The position numbers and the translations under genes were made by a program. Below the pieces are notes generated by a model that did no database searches, was not told the origin of the DNA, and saw only the letters and a list, made by a program, of their open reading frames with translations. Positions 53,901 through 64,000 of a DNA stretch of 64,000 bases are shown one piece after another. How positions within the stretch are numbered: the first letter of the stretch is position 1; each line of letters begins with the position of its first letter. Location: assembly GCA_014803435.1 (NCBI GenBank), contig JACYFD010000003.1, forward strand, positions 510,159 through 574,158, written 5' to 3'. Source of the DNA: Cellulosimicrobium terreum. Lineage in GTDB: Bacteria > Actinomycetota > Actinomycetes > Actinomycetales > Cellulomonadaceae.

Positions 53901-54174
53901 CGGCCAAGGCGTCACCGAGCGCGTCGGCCGCGAGCGAGACCTGCGCGCCGTCGTCGGGCACGACGACGGTCGTCACCCCGGGAGGTGGCGCGAGGGGTGT
54001 CTCGGGCGCAGCCTGCGGGGCCTCGGGCGCCGCGACCGCGGGCGTGGACTCGACCGCGAGCACGTCGCCCAGGCCGAGCGCGGTACCCAGCCCGAGCCCG
54101 AGCAGGACCACCACGGTCGCGGCGGCGTACCAGGGGCGGCGGTGTCCGTGGACCGGGGCGACGTCGTCGTGCAC
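50974..54174 (-). CDS. GH67-like glycosidase domain fused to a C-terminal polytopic membrane domain
   Basis: 1066 residues. A signal/anchor helix (YAAATVVVLLGLGLGTALGL) leads to a zincin-like GH20/GH67 N-terminal domain (about 65-175). A barrel follows with AAPYVDPESLDDDAADLRGY and QGYNGVVIPGFLEYVSF. VVSTKHVAGDFYSWLPLNP (Asp about 451) and RRIVEMQSRREFEGFG (Glu about 472) line up with the Asp and Glu of GH67 alpha-glucuronidases. From about 770 onward there are about eight membrane helices (for example VARVLGVLCALVLLLGTAPG). The barrel would face outside, suggesting a membrane-tethered glycosidase or sensor. Starts at GTG 54172-54174, divergent from the GNAT gene. Confidence 0.7.
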   Translation of the reverse strand: MHDDVAPVHGHRRPWYAAATVVVLLGLGLGTALGLGDVLAVESTPAVAAPEAPQAAPETPLAPPPGVTTVVVPDDGAQVSLAADALGDALAARGADATVRQADDAETDGARPGKGELRVVDGVDLGSDDPEAYRVSVTGDAWMLEAADPAGAAHGLYEVADRVRTGRDALPAGPGEAGDGVVTEPALGMRLVDKGAVGIEPDPQDWRTGDPYSHNGGSFADTIRSAAPYVDPESLDDDAADLRGYVAHQLRQGYNGVVIPGFLEYVSFAGVGDGTEIYAAGDEHAARARAMQESFGPLWQEADDVGMDVYLQTDMLMLTTPLQEYLDARGLDTTDPELWDVYAAGLDEVFDAMPAVDGVMVRIGEAGRIYDLPGWDYWSELAVTDDESVRAMLTAFTGVAEEHGKDVIFRSWSVGVGAVGDMHTNPDSYDAVLAGIDSPALVVSTKHVAGDFYSWLPLNPTLETGDQRRIVEMQSRREFEGFGALPNDLGPAYAAALDHYLAANPDVEGVWAWAQDGGPWKAGPMSLYGKSGFWQLYDLNTYAAARLAVDPAADPGEITASWARATFSDDPATVAAIGEAMALSREAVRHGLYIGPFAENQVKALGLEPPPMMWIFEWDILSGDAAALDSISSIVGDEPGALDAALAEGHAAVVTAEEMREIVAGTEPASWRDPGLRDQFLAALDYEVDLLTVLADYRDVVLQHGRWLASGDAEARAAWATARDAYEVSRAHHVQTYGDDLHLPAYTFTAADLGVQRADRDLPVAWVARVLGVLCALVLLLGTAPGQRTLARVAGRRRAAGSGPDAGAAVPRAGAVPPGALALRALWLGATRPWRVVAIGDGAGRTDRLLVWVLPALALLLSRVAYTWALSWVHLLLVLGAWVLFVGVLRACAGRRTRAADPTFVLAGAVGGAAILRTVVLLVALAPTGPGGYWYGLWAEPAARTVYVTVAFAAFCWVGAAAWFALRSLGVGILGSTGRLLLAVAAPLVVGGLAVAGAGLETTLTAWNDQMMVLPWGLSRILGLTVHLGVPGSLPSVAAVAGACLGALGAVAWWIGTRVRSVRNRD

Positions 54175-54212
54175 GGCGCAAGCGTACGCATCCGCACCGG
54201 TACGCTCGGCCG

Positions 54213-54707
54213 GTGCTGCTCAGACCCGCCCTCCCGTCCGACGCCGCCCGGTGCGCCCTGGTGCACCACACCGTGTGGCGCGCCACGTACACCGGTCTCA
54301 TCACGGACTCGTTCTGGGAGAAGGACACGCTCGCCGCGCGCGAGGCGGCCTGGATGCGCTGGCTCGGCCCCGACGTCCCGCCCGGACGGGGCGACATCGT
54401 GGTCGCGGAGGTGGACGACGAGATCGTCGGGTTCGCGATCGGGGGACCGGCGACCGCGGTCCACGAGATCGCACCCGTGCGCGACGTCCAGCTGCACGCC
54501 CTGAACGTGCTGCCCGAGCACCACGGTTCCGGGGTGGGGCAGGCGCTGCTGGACGCCGTCGTCCCGGCCGGACCGGCACAGCTGTGGGTCGTGGAGGGGA
54601 ACGCGCGGGCGCGCCGGTTCTACGCGCGCAACGGGTTCGAGCCCGACGGCACCCGGTACGTCGACGAGCACGTCGGCGGGATGGTCGAGATCCGCGCGGT
54701 CCGCTGA
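54213..54707 (+). CDS. GNAT-family N-acetyltransferase
   Basis: 164 residues. LRPALPSDAARCALVHHTVW begins the fold, DDEIVGFAIGG is strand 4, LHALNVLPEHHGSGVGQALL contains the Q/RxxGxG/A acetyl-CoA loop (HHGSGVGQA), and NARARRFYARNGFEPDGTRY is the C-terminal signature. Acetyl acceptor unknown. The GTG at 54213 starts 38 nt from the divergent GH67-like gene; the short shared gap contains CACCGG/CCGGTG inverted halves. Confidence 0.85.
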   Translation: MLLRPALPSDAARCALVHHTVWRATYTGLITDSFWEKDTLAAREAAWMRWLGPDVPPGRGDIVVAEVDDEIVGFAIGGPATAVHEIAPVRDVQLHALNVLPEHHGSGVGQALLDAVVPAGPAQLWVVEGNARARRFYARNGFEPDGTRYVDEHVGGMVEIRAVR

Positions 54708-54716
54708 CCTCATGCA

Positions 54717-54764
54717 GACGACGGCCGAGCGGTCACCCGAGGGGGTGACCGTCCGGCCGTCGTC
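54717..54764. terminator. Bidirectional terminator between GNAT and nikM-like genes
   Basis: Arms of 22 nt (54717-54738 and 54743-54764) pair over 11 and 9 bp, separated by two mismatches, with a 4-nt loop. It starts 10 nt past the GNAT stop and lies 17 nt from the convergent transporter stop. Confidence 0.85.
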
Positions 54765-54780
54765 GCAGGCTCAGGGCAGG

Positions 54781-55794
54781 TCAGGCCACCGAGGCCGGCA
54801 CGCGCCGGCGGCCCGCCGCACGGAGCGCCGCGAGCACGGCGACGGTCACAGCGACCGCGAGCAGGACACCCACGAACCCGGCGACGCCCACGAAGACACC
54901 GCCGACCTCGCCGTAGTCTGCGAGCGGCATCCCGGCGAAGGCGTGGTCGCGCGCGGCACCGGCGAACCCGACCGACGCAGCCGTGGCCTCGAGGCCGTCC
55001 GGCGTGGCTGCTGCGAAGGACGACAGGACGACGGCACCGAGCATCGCGACCGAGCCGAGCGCGACGACGGCACGACGCACCGCACCGGCCGGGGCGGACG
55101 ACGCCGGGACGGTCGCGCCGTCGGGCAGCGTGGCACCCGCCGGACCGGCGGTCCGTGCCGCCTGCTCGATCACCGCGACGCCGGGGGCGACGGCCAGCAC
55201 CAGTCCGACCGCGCCGGCCGTGATGAACGCCTCGCCCAGTCCGACGAGCAGGTGCACGGACAGCATCTGGGACGCGAGCTCGCCCAGCGGCACCGCCACG
55301 GTCCCACCGACGGCGAACAGGCCCGTGAACACCGCGGCGGACACCGGCACGCTCACGAGCGCACCGGCCCCGGCCGCCGCCGGCGACCACCGGCCGCGCG
55401 TCAGGCGCAGCACCCCGCGCGTCACCGCCCACCCGACGAGCGTGCCGACCACGGCCATGAGCAGCACGTTCGTGCCCAGCGCGGACAGCCCGCCGTCGGC
55501 GAAGACGAGCGCCTGGACCGCGAGCACGAGCGTCACCGACAGCATGCCGAGCCACGGCCCCACGAGCGCCGCGGCGAGCGCGCCGCCCATGAGGTGCCCG
55601 CTCGTGCCCGCGGCGACGGGGTAGTTGATCATCTGCACGGCGAAGACGAGGCCGGTCGTCGCGGCCGTGAGCGCGATCTTCCCGGGTGTGAGGTCGGTGC
55701 GCGCCCGGTATGCGGCGTACCCGACGGCGGCGAGGGACACGACGGCGGTCGTGACCGACGTCGGGTCGTTGAGGTAGTGGTCGGGGACGTGCAT
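54781..55794 (-). CDS. ECF-type nickel/cobalt substrate-capture protein (CbiM/NikM with PDGLE domain)
   Basis: 337 residues. It starts MHVPDHYL, with the N-terminal Met-His-x-x-(D/E) metal-binding motif of CbiM/NikM, then INYPVAAGTSGHLMGGALAA with the internal His. About six helices are followed by a soluble linker and a PDGLEAT domain with two more helices (VAGFVGVLLAVAVTVAVLAAL), i.e. NikM fused to a NikN/CbiN-like part. As last gene of the urease operon (1 nt from ureD), nickel is the likely substrate. No EcfT/EcfA (Q/O) genes follow in this window. Confidence 0.88.
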   Translation of the reverse strand: MHVPDHYLNDPTSVTTAVVSLAAVGYAAYRARTDLTPGKIALTAATTGLVFAVQMINYPVAAGTSGHLMGGALAAALVGPWLGMLSVTLVLAVQALVFADGGLSALGTNVLLMAVVGTLVGWAVTRGVLRLTRGRWSPAAAGAGALVSVPVSAAVFTGLFAVGGTVAVPLGELASQMLSVHLLVGLGEAFITAGAVGLVLAVAPGVAVIEQAARTAGPAGATLPDGATVPASSAPAGAVRRAVVALGSVAMLGAVVLSSFAAATPDGLEATAASVGFAGAARDHAFAGMPLADYGEVGGVFVGVAGFVGVLLAVAVTVAVLAALRAAGRRRVPASVA

Positions 55795-55795
55795 G

Positions 55796-56659
55796 TCAGG
55801 CTCCTGTCATCTGGAGGATCGGTCGAGCAGGTCGGGGGTCGGTGGTGTGCGCTCGTGCGGAGCGTGCGTGTGCGGCCCAGGCGGCGACGACGGCGTCGAG
55901 ACCGGCGTCGTGCGTGCTGGCGCCGAGATGGCGGGCGACGGCGCCGGGACCGTCGAGGTCGAGACGTAGGGGGGACGGCTCCGGGGCCAGATGCTCATCG
56001 GTGCCGCGAACGCCGGACGCCGCCGGACCGGTGCGGACCGCGGGCGGCCGCGCCCCGAGGAGGAGCGCCGAGTCGACGACGCGCGCGTCGCCGAGGATCC
56101 CGGGCAGCCCGCGGTCGGCCCCGAGATCCAGGTCCTCGACGAACAGCTCCCGCGACCTGTCAGCAGTGTCCCGGCCCCCGGGCCGGCCAGGTGCTGACAG
56201 GTCGGCCCGCGTGCGTGACCGCAGCCGACCGCCGTCCTCCCCCGTGCGGCCGAGGACGAGCGTCTCGCGCAGCAGCGCGACCGCTCCGGCGCCGAGACGG
56301 ACGTCGGTCCGGCGCTCGACGTCCGCACCCTCGGCCACGACGAACGGCAGCGCGTCCCACACGAGGAGGCCGTCGTCGTCGACCCGCACGTCGACCTCCC
56401 ACGACGCCGGCCGGCCGCGACCGTTGTACGCGACCGTGCCGGACACCTCGACCAGCTCGAGCTCGACCCCGTCCCCCACGACGACCTCGACCCGCACGTC
56501 GTCGCCGCCGAGGAGCAGGGCGCGCGTCGCGACGAGCGCGACCCGCGCCACACCAGGCCCCGTCGACAGCACGCGCGGGCTCAGCGCGCCCGGGCACAGG
56601 TCGAGCCGCACGCGCCCCGCGGACGCGTGCACCTCGACCCGGGTCGTATCGGCGGTCAT
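55796..56659 (-). CDS. ureD: Urease accessory protein UreD
   Basis: 287 residues. SAGRVRLDLCPGALSPRVLS, GGDDVRVEVVVGDGVELELV and YNGRGRPASWEVDVRVDDDG are recognisable UreD segments; LLVWDALPFVVAEGADV corresponds to the conserved W-x-P-x-P block in a variant form. UreD is the scaffold that binds apo-urease and channels nickel from UreG. The ATG is at 56657-56659, 31 nt after ureG. The protein is diverged, as usual for actinobacterial UreD. Confidence 0.88.
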   Translation of the reverse strand: MTADTTRVEVHASAGRVRLDLCPGALSPRVLSTGPGVARVALVATRALLLGGDDVRVEVVVGDGVELELVEVSGTVAYNGRGRPASWEVDVRVDDDGLLVWDALPFVVAEGADVERRTDVRLGAGAVALLRETLVLGRTGEDGGRLRSRTRADLSAPGRPGGRDTADRSRELFVEDLDLGADRGLPGILGDARVVDSALLLGARPPAVRTGPAASGVRGTDEHLAPEPSPLRLDLDGPGAVARHLGASTHDAGLDAVVAAWAAHARSARAHTTDPRPARPILQMTGA

Positions 56660-56690
56660 CTGTTCTCGGTCGTCGTCCTCGTCGTGACAG

Positions 56691-57530
56691 TCAGGCCCGC
56701 ACCGCGGGGACGGGTGCCGTGTCGACGTGGTCCTCGGTGTGGGTGTGCGTGCGGTCGCCGTGCGTGTGGTCGCCGTGCGCGTGGTCGTGGTCACCGTCGT
56801 CGTGCGAGTGGAGGACACCGTCGCCGTCCTCGTCCGCGTGGAAGTGCGGCGCCATCGGGCCCGGGTCCTGCGGGACGTGGCTTCCCGCGCGGTGCTGGGC
56901 AAGCAGGCCGTGCAGCCACGCGGTGAGCGCGTCGATCGACTCGCGGTCGAGCCGCGACAGCGCGAGCACGGGCCCGCCGTCGCGCGCGGCGGTCGCATCG
57001 ACGACCATCTGCGGGACGTCCACCCCGACGTACGGTGCGAGGTCCGTCTTGTTGACCACGAGCAGGTCGGCCCGGGCGATCCCCGGGCCGCCCTTGCGGG
57101 CCACGTCGCCGCCGCCCGCGACGTCGAGCACGAAGATCTGCGCGTCCACGAGCGCCGGCGAGAACGTCGCAGTGAGGTTGTCCCCGCCCGACTCGACGAG
57201 CACGACGTCGAGCGGCGCGAAGTCCTCCTCCATGTCCTCCACGGCGAGCAGGTTCGCGGTGACGTCGTCGCGGATCGCGGTGTGCGGGCACGCGCCCGTC
57301 TCGACGGCCCGGATGCGCTCGGGGTCGAGCACGCCCGCGGACCGCAGGAAGCGTGCGTCCTCGTCGGTGTAGATGTCGTTGGTGATGACGCCGAGCTGCA
57401 GCGTCCCCGACAGCTCGCGGCACAGGAGCGCGATGAGCGAGCTCTTGCCCGTGCCGACGGGACCGGCGACGCCGAGTCGCAGGGAACGGGTGCTGGCGGG
57501 TGTTGCCTGGTCAGGCAGGTTGTCAGGCAC
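56691..57530 (-). CDS. ureG: Urease accessory GTPase UreG with C-terminal His-rich tail
   Basis: 279 residues. SIMIBI GTPase motifs: P-loop [22 protein letters not shown], the nickel-binding CPH in [26 protein letters not shown] and base-specificity NKTD. Residues 229-268 form an added tail with 12 histidines and many Asp ([19 protein letters not shown]). UreG usually ends before such a tail, and His-rich extensions are more often N-terminal or on UreE. No ureE is in the operon, so the tail may store or deliver nickel. The GTG at 57528-57530 overlaps ureF by 8 nt. Confidence 0.93.
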   Translation of the reverse strand: MPDNLPDQATPASTRSLRLGVAGPVGTGKSSLIALLCRELSGTLQLGVITNDIYTDEDARFLRSAGVLDPERIRAVETGACPHTAIRDDVTANLLAVEDMEEDFAPLDVVLVESGGDNLTATFSPALVDAQIFVLDVAGGGDVARKGGPGIARADLLVVNKTDLAPYVGVDVPQMVVDATAARDGGPVLALSRLDRESIDALTAWLHGLLAQHRAGSHVPQDPGPMAPHFHADEDGDGVLHSHDDGDHDHAHGDHTHGDRTHTHTEDHVDTAPVPAVRA

Positions 57531-58371
57531 TGAACAGCCTCTCGGTGGTGCGGGCGTGGATCTCGGCCCACTGCTCGACGAGCGGTGCGCCGTGCGCGGG
57601 GATCGCGCGGGGGTCGGTCAGGTGGGCGACGTCGTGGGCGAGCGCGTCGATCGCGGGCTGCGCGTCGACGACCCAGCCCGTCGCGTCGACGGGGTCGATC
57701 GGGGCGAGCTTGAGCGTCGCCGCAGCGACGGTCTGCGTGTCCTCGTACCCGACGAGGCGCGCGACCTGCAGCGCGGACAGGCCGGCGCACGCCGCCGTCA
57801 CGCCGAGTACGAGCGGCCGCGGCGGCTGGGGCGGTCGTGCCCACCGGCCCGACACCGTGGCCGTGGCCGTGGCCGGGATGGTGCGCTCTGCCATCAGCCG
57901 GGCAGCCTCGTCGAGCGCGACGACGCCGGGATGCCCGGCCCACAGCCGGCGCAAGAGGCGCAGATAGCCGCGACCCAGCCGCTGCGACGTCTCGCGCAGC
58001 GCGGCAGACGGCGTCCGCGCGGCCCACGCGTCCCAGACGTCGACGAGCGCGAGGGCGGTCTCGCCGGGACCCGACCCCGCGGCGTCGGGCAGGCTCGAGT
58101 CCGGACGTAACCCCGCGACGTCGGGCACGGGTCCTCCCGCGGTGACCACGACGTGCCGCGCGACGACGGCCGCCGCGGCCTCGGTACGGGTCACCGTGGC
58201 GAGCCGCGCACACACGTAGTCGGGCACGCGCGCCGGGTCCATGCCCGCCCGCAGCGCAGGTTCGAGCCCGGCGGACTGCGTGTGCCCACCGGTCGGCAAC
58301 CGAGCATCCGCGAGCAGCGCGAGCATGAGCTCCGCCCGCCCGTCCGCGTCCTGCCGAGAAGCGTGGGTCAT
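57523..58371 (-). CDS. ureF: Urease accessory protein UreF
   Basis: 282 residues, all helical. [20 protein letters not shown] is the conserved UreF opening, [20 protein letters not shown] follows, and [14 protein letters not shown] near the end is the family's C-terminal block. UreF regulates UreG GTPase activity in the UreDFG complex. The ATG at 58371 has the ureC stop 2 nt upstream. An Ala/Gly/Pro-rich insertion sits near residues 80-110. Confidence 0.92.
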   Translation of the reverse strand: MTHASRQDADGRAELMLALLADARLPTGGHTQSAGLEPALRAGMDPARVPDYVCARLATVTRTEAAAAVVARHVVVTAGGPVPDVAGLRPDSSLPDAAGSGPGETALALVDVWDAWAARTPSAALRETSQRLGRGYLRLLRRLWAGHPGVVALDEAARLMAERTIPATATATVSGRWARPPQPPRPLVLGVTAACAGLSALQVARLVGYEDTQTVAAATLKLAPIDPVDATGWVVDAQPAIDALAHDVAHLTDPRAIPAHGAPLVEQWAEIHARTTERLFSA

Positions 58372-58373
58372 GG

Positions 58374-60092
<1,719 letters not shown>

Positions 60093-60095
60093 CGG

Positions 60096-60491
60096 TCAGT
60101 CCTCCGTCTGGGTCGAGATGCCGGTCGGGGCGGTGGTCGTGGCGGCGTCGAGCCGGCCCTCGTCCGGCTTGTCGCGCTGGATGCCGGGCACGCGGCGTCG
60201 TCCCCGGAACGCGACGGCGTCGACCTCGGCGGACGCACCGGGCTCGAACCGGCGCGAGGTCCCGGAGGGCACGTCGAGGCGGAAGCCGTGCGCCGCGACC
60301 CGGTCGAGCTCGAGCGCGGCGTTCGCGTCCGGCAGGTGCAGGTGGGAACCGATCTGCACGGGCCGGTCACCCGTGTTGGTCACGACGAGCGTGATCCGCT
60401 CGTCGTCGGTCCGGTCCGCGTTGAGGACCAGGTCCTGCGCGTCCGGCCGGAGCCGGATCGCCCCCGGCCCGCTCGTGCTGACTCCCGCCAT
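60096..60491 (-). CDS. ureB: Urease subunit beta
   Basis: 131 residues. LVVTNTGDRPVQIGSHLHLP and HGFRLDVPSGTSRRFEPGAS are the conserved beta-subunit core; VDAVAFRGRRRVPGIQRDKP follows. A 15-residue N-terminal and 25-residue C-terminal extension are lineage-specific. ATG at 60489-60491, 47 nt after ureA. Confidence 0.95.
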   Translation of the reverse strand: MAGVSTSGPGAIRLRPDAQDLVLNADRTDDERITLVVTNTGDRPVQIGSHLHLPDANAALELDRVAAHGFRLDVPSGTSRRFEPGASAEVDAVAFRGRRRVPGIQRDKPDEGRLDAATTTAPTGISTQTED

Positions 60492-60538
60492 CGTCGGCTC
60501 CGTCCTGCTGTGGATTCGGGTGTGCGTGCGTGTCGCCG

Positions 60539-60841
60539 TCAGGCGATGGGCTGGTGGATGGTGACGAGCTTGCGACCGTCGGGGAAGGTCGCCTCGACCT
60601 GGACGTCGGGCAGCATCTCGGCAACCCCGTCCATCACGTCGTCACGGCCCAGCACCTCACGACCGGACACCATGAGCTCGGCGACGCTCACGCCGTCCCG
60701 CGCGCGCTCGATCACCCAGGTCGTGAGCAGCGCGACCGTCTCGGGATAGTTGAGCCGGACACCGCGCTCGCGCCGGTCGCGGGCGACCATGCCGGCGACG
60801 GCGAGCAGCAGCTTCTCGGTGTCCGCTGGCGTCAGGTGCAT
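60539..60841 (-). CDS. ureA: Urease subunit gamma
   Basis: 100 residues, exactly the family length when started at the ATG at 60839-60841 ([17 protein letters not shown]). [20 protein letters not shown] and [18 protein letters not shown] are diagnostic. A longer frame upstream would cross the promoter dyad and is rejected. First gene of the operon ureA-ureB-ureC-ureF-ureG-ureD-nikM; ureE is absent. Confidence 0.96.
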   Translation of the reverse strand: MHLTPADTEKLLLAVAGMVARDRRERGVRLNYPETVALLTTWVIERARDGVSVAELMVSGREVLGRDDVMDGVAEMLPDVQVEATFPDGRKLVTIHQPIA

Positions 60842-60878
60842 GGCGGTGATCCTGCCCGTCGCGTGTGTCCGGTGTGTA

Positions 60879-60904
60879 TACACCGCGTTATACGCATGTG
60901 TACC
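60879..60904. promoter_or_regulatory. Dyad in the ureA promoter shared with urtA
   Basis: Minus strand TACAC-N14-GTGTA with central CGTATA, 38 nt before the ureA ATG. TATAAC within it can serve as a -10. GTGTATACAC (60874-60883) is an additional perfect palindrome at its edge. Agrees with the urtA site at 18 of 26 positions. Confidence 0.55.
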
Positions 60905-60938
60905 ACCACCAGCCCGTGCTCGGGAGAGTCGACCGCGG

Positions 60939-60993
60939 GCACGACGAAGGCCGCCGACCGGGCGAACCCGGCCGACGGCCCTCGATGTCGTGC
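60939..60993 (-). terminator. Terminator between groEL and ureA
   Basis: A long imperfect stem: GCACGAC/GTCGTGC at the base (60939-60945, 60987-60993) and CCGGG/CCCGG at the tip around CGAA, with GGCCG/CGGCC in between. It lies about 130-180 nt past the groEL stop and before the ureA promoter, on the same strand. The gap 60842-61119 also holds the ureA promoter and a 14-nt duplicate of the groEL 3' end. Confidence 0.6.
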
Positions 60994-61032
60994 ATGCCCC
61001 CGGACGACGCCGGGAGGCGGGTCAGGCGTGGA

Positions 61033-62823
<1,791 letters not shown>

Positions 62824-62909
62824 TCACGTCGCCGGGGCGGGCCTCACCTGTCGACCTGGTGTGGTGCCCCGCAGCCGCGACTCGCGGCTGCCGGTGTTGG
62901 TTGCTGCTT

Positions 62910-62936
62910 CTGTCACTCTCATAGCGAGAGTGCTAA
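62910..62936 (-). promoter_or_regulatory. CIRCE operator, proximal copy
   Basis: Minus strand TTAGCACTC-N9-GAGTGACAG. The left half is a perfect CIRCE half-site; the right half differs at four of nine positions. It lies about 165 nt before the groEL ATG. Confidence 0.85.
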
Positions 62937-62944
62937 CGCCATTA

Positions 62945-62970
62945 TTGGCACTCGCACCCTGCGAGTGCAA
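62945..62970 (-). promoter_or_regulatory. CIRCE operator, distal copy overlapping promoter
   Basis: Minus strand TTGCACTC-N9-GAGTGCCAA, 8 bp upstream of the other copy. TTGCAC inside it and AATAAT about 18 nt later can act as -35 and -10, so HrcA binding would block RNA polymerase. Confidence 0.9.
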
Positions 62971-63021
62971 GGCAGGTCGGCACCTGGCGCCGCGGTATCG
63001 CGACGGGCGAAACGAGCCGCA

Positions 63022-63060
63022 CCTCGTCGCCCCCTCGTCGGCCCTCGTCGGCCCTCGTCG
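63022..63060. repeat. Short tandem repeat (CCTCGTCG, four copies)
   Basis: CCTCGTCG at 63022, 63033, 63043 and 63053, spaced 11, 10 and 10 nt, i.e. about one helical turn, in the leader of the GH15-like gene. Could be slippage or a stacked binding array. Confidence 0.7.
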
Positions 63061-63083
63061 GCCTCTCGCGGGTGTCGCCTAGG

Positions 63084-64000
63084 ATGCGCGGTGTGATCCG
63101 CGCAACACCGGCGTGGCGCCCCGCGGCCGTGGCGTCCTTCGTCCTGGTCCCGGTGCTCACCCTCTCCGCCGCCGCCACCGTCGCGGCCGCACCGTCCGGC
63201 GAGCACATCGACCTGTACCAGGACGGCGTCGCCGTCACGTCCGCCGCGGGACGGAGCGCGCTGTTCCAGCTCCCCGCGGGCTCGGCCGCGACCTTCCTGG
63301 AGGACAGCCGCGTGCTCGACCCCACCTCGCTCGCCCCGAGCGCCGCGGGACTCCAGCCGACGCAGCATCCCCGGCTGGTCGCGGGCGACCCCTCCGCCGC
63401 CGCGCTGATCCTCGACCCGGACAGCGCCGCCGACGCCGCCGCGGCGTCGCGCGACTGGCTCGCCTCCGGTGTCGCCCCCGGGACCGACGGCCCGTTCGCC
63501 GAGCTGGGCGAGGCCGCGCTGCTGGACCTGCACGCCCTCACCCTCGACAACGGCGCGTCGCTCGCGGCGGCGTCCCCGCACTGGCGGTACGTGTGGCCGC
63601 GTGACGCGTCGTTCGTCGCGGCCGCGTTCGCCCGGACCGGGCACGTGGACGACGCCGTCGACGTGCTCTCGTTCCTCGCCGACGTCCAGGAGGACGACGG
63701 CTCGTTCCACGCGCGCTACCTGCCCGACGGCTCCGGGGTGCCGGACGACCGCGGCCTGCAGTCCGACGGCGTCGGCTGGACCCTGTGGGCGGCGGGCATC
63801 GTCCTCGACGAGACGCCGCAGCCCCGGCGGGCCGCCGTCGCTGCGGCCCTGCGCCCGCTCGTCGACGCGTCGAGCGAGCACGCCCTGCGCCTCGTCGACG
63901 GTACCGACGCGCTCCCCCCGGCCTCGGCCGACTACTGGGAGGTCGCCCCGACGTCGCTCACGCTCGGCACCGCCGGTCCGCTGCTCGCAGGGCTCGATTC
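63084..64000 (+). CDS. Secreted GH15-like glycosidase, 5' part (runs off the window)
   Basis: 305 complete codons to the window edge, no stop. The signal peptide is about 1-37 (ASFVLVPVLTLSAAATVAAA). A beta-rich N-terminal segment follows, then an (alpha/alpha)6-barrel start: HWRYVWPRDASFVAAAFART (about 167-186) with the WxRD motif of GH15 glucoamylase/glucodextranase-like enzymes, VLSFLADVQEDDGSFHARYL, and DYWEVAPTSLTLGTAGPLL near the end. It likely hydrolyses alpha-glucans outside the cell. The ATG at 63084 is chosen; a GTG at 63093 is possible. The catalytic glutamates cannot all be confirmed because the 3' part is missing. Confidence 0.82.
   Translation, partial: MRGVIRATPAWRPAAVASFVLVPVLTLSAAATVAAAPSGEHIDLYQDGVAVTSAAGRSALFQLPAGSAATFLEDSRVLDPTSLAPSAAGLQPTQHPRLVAGDPSAAALILDPDSAADAAAASRDWLASGVAPGTDGPFAELGEAALLDLHALTLDNGASLAAASPHWRYVWPRDASFVAAAFARTGHVDDAVDVLSFLADVQEDDGSFHARYLPDGSGVPDDRGLQSDGVGWTLWAAGIVLDETPQPRRAAVAAALRPLVDASSEHALRLVDGTDALPPASADYWEVAPTSLTLGTAGPLLAGLD

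Overview
The window is very GC-rich DNA with tightly packed genes, frequent GTG starts, 1-4 nt start/stop overlaps and almost no AT-rich sequence outside promoters. Gene content (XPB-type helicase beside a helicase-associated protein, DUF3027, DUF2530, a 127-residue cold-shock protein, a WXG100 protein, solitary groEL, urease without ureE, a c-di-AMP riboswitch on an NlpC/P60 gene) points to an actinobacterium. The secreted polysaccharide-type proteins and LacI/CebR-like operators suggest the Cellulomonas/Cellulosimicrobium/Promicromonospora group. The genus is an inference, not something shown by the sequence. I see no rRNA, tRNA, CRISPR array, insertion sequence or prophage.

Layout. 0-3 kb: NmrA-like reductase, OsmC protein, EcsC-like and SRPBCC proteins, ending in a near-perfect bidirectional terminator. 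3-11 kb: PadR regulator, dimethylargininase-ornithine aminotransferase pair, class I aminotransferase, DrrAB-like ABC exporter, cupin, tandem universal stress protein. 11-30 kb: a housekeeping block of riboswitch-controlled NlpC/P60 endopeptidase, serC, MFS plus MarR, manA, AzgA-type purine permease, polyprenyl glycosylphosphotransferase, DUF2530, sacsin/Hsp90-like ATPase, DUF3027, cold-shock protein, helicase-associated protein and XPB. An AbiEi/nuclease-like gene interrupts this block and is flanked by two copies of one 68-bp structured repeat. 30-45 kb: secreted beta-helix protein, TPM-domain protein, glutamine amidotransferase, CHRD protein plus class F sortase, NYN protein, winged-helix protein, OmpR-type two-component system, kinase-like and HD-type proteins, WXG100 and phosphopantetheinyl transferase. 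45-61 kb: a urea/nitrogen block with urtABCDE plus a GntR-FCD regulator, a GH67-like membrane fusion, a GNAT enzyme, and ureABC-ureF-ureG-ureD-nikM. 61-64 kb: groEL under two CIRCE operators, then the start of a secreted GH15-like glycosidase that runs off the end.

How it fits together. Urea is imported by UrtABCDE and hydrolysed by urease, whose nickel supply is served by the NikM-like protein and by UreG with an unusual C-terminal histidine-rich tail. The urtA and ureA promoters share a 26-bp dyad, suggesting joint control. The secreted beta-helix gene and the CHRD-sortase pair share a similar two-box CebR-like promoter architecture. GroEL is under HrcA-type control, and the cell-wall endopeptidase under c-di-AMP.

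The best leads for something undescribed are the paired 68-bp repeats around the AbiEi/nuclease-like gene, the shared urt/ure dyad, and the GH67-like catalytic domain fused to a polytopic membrane domain.
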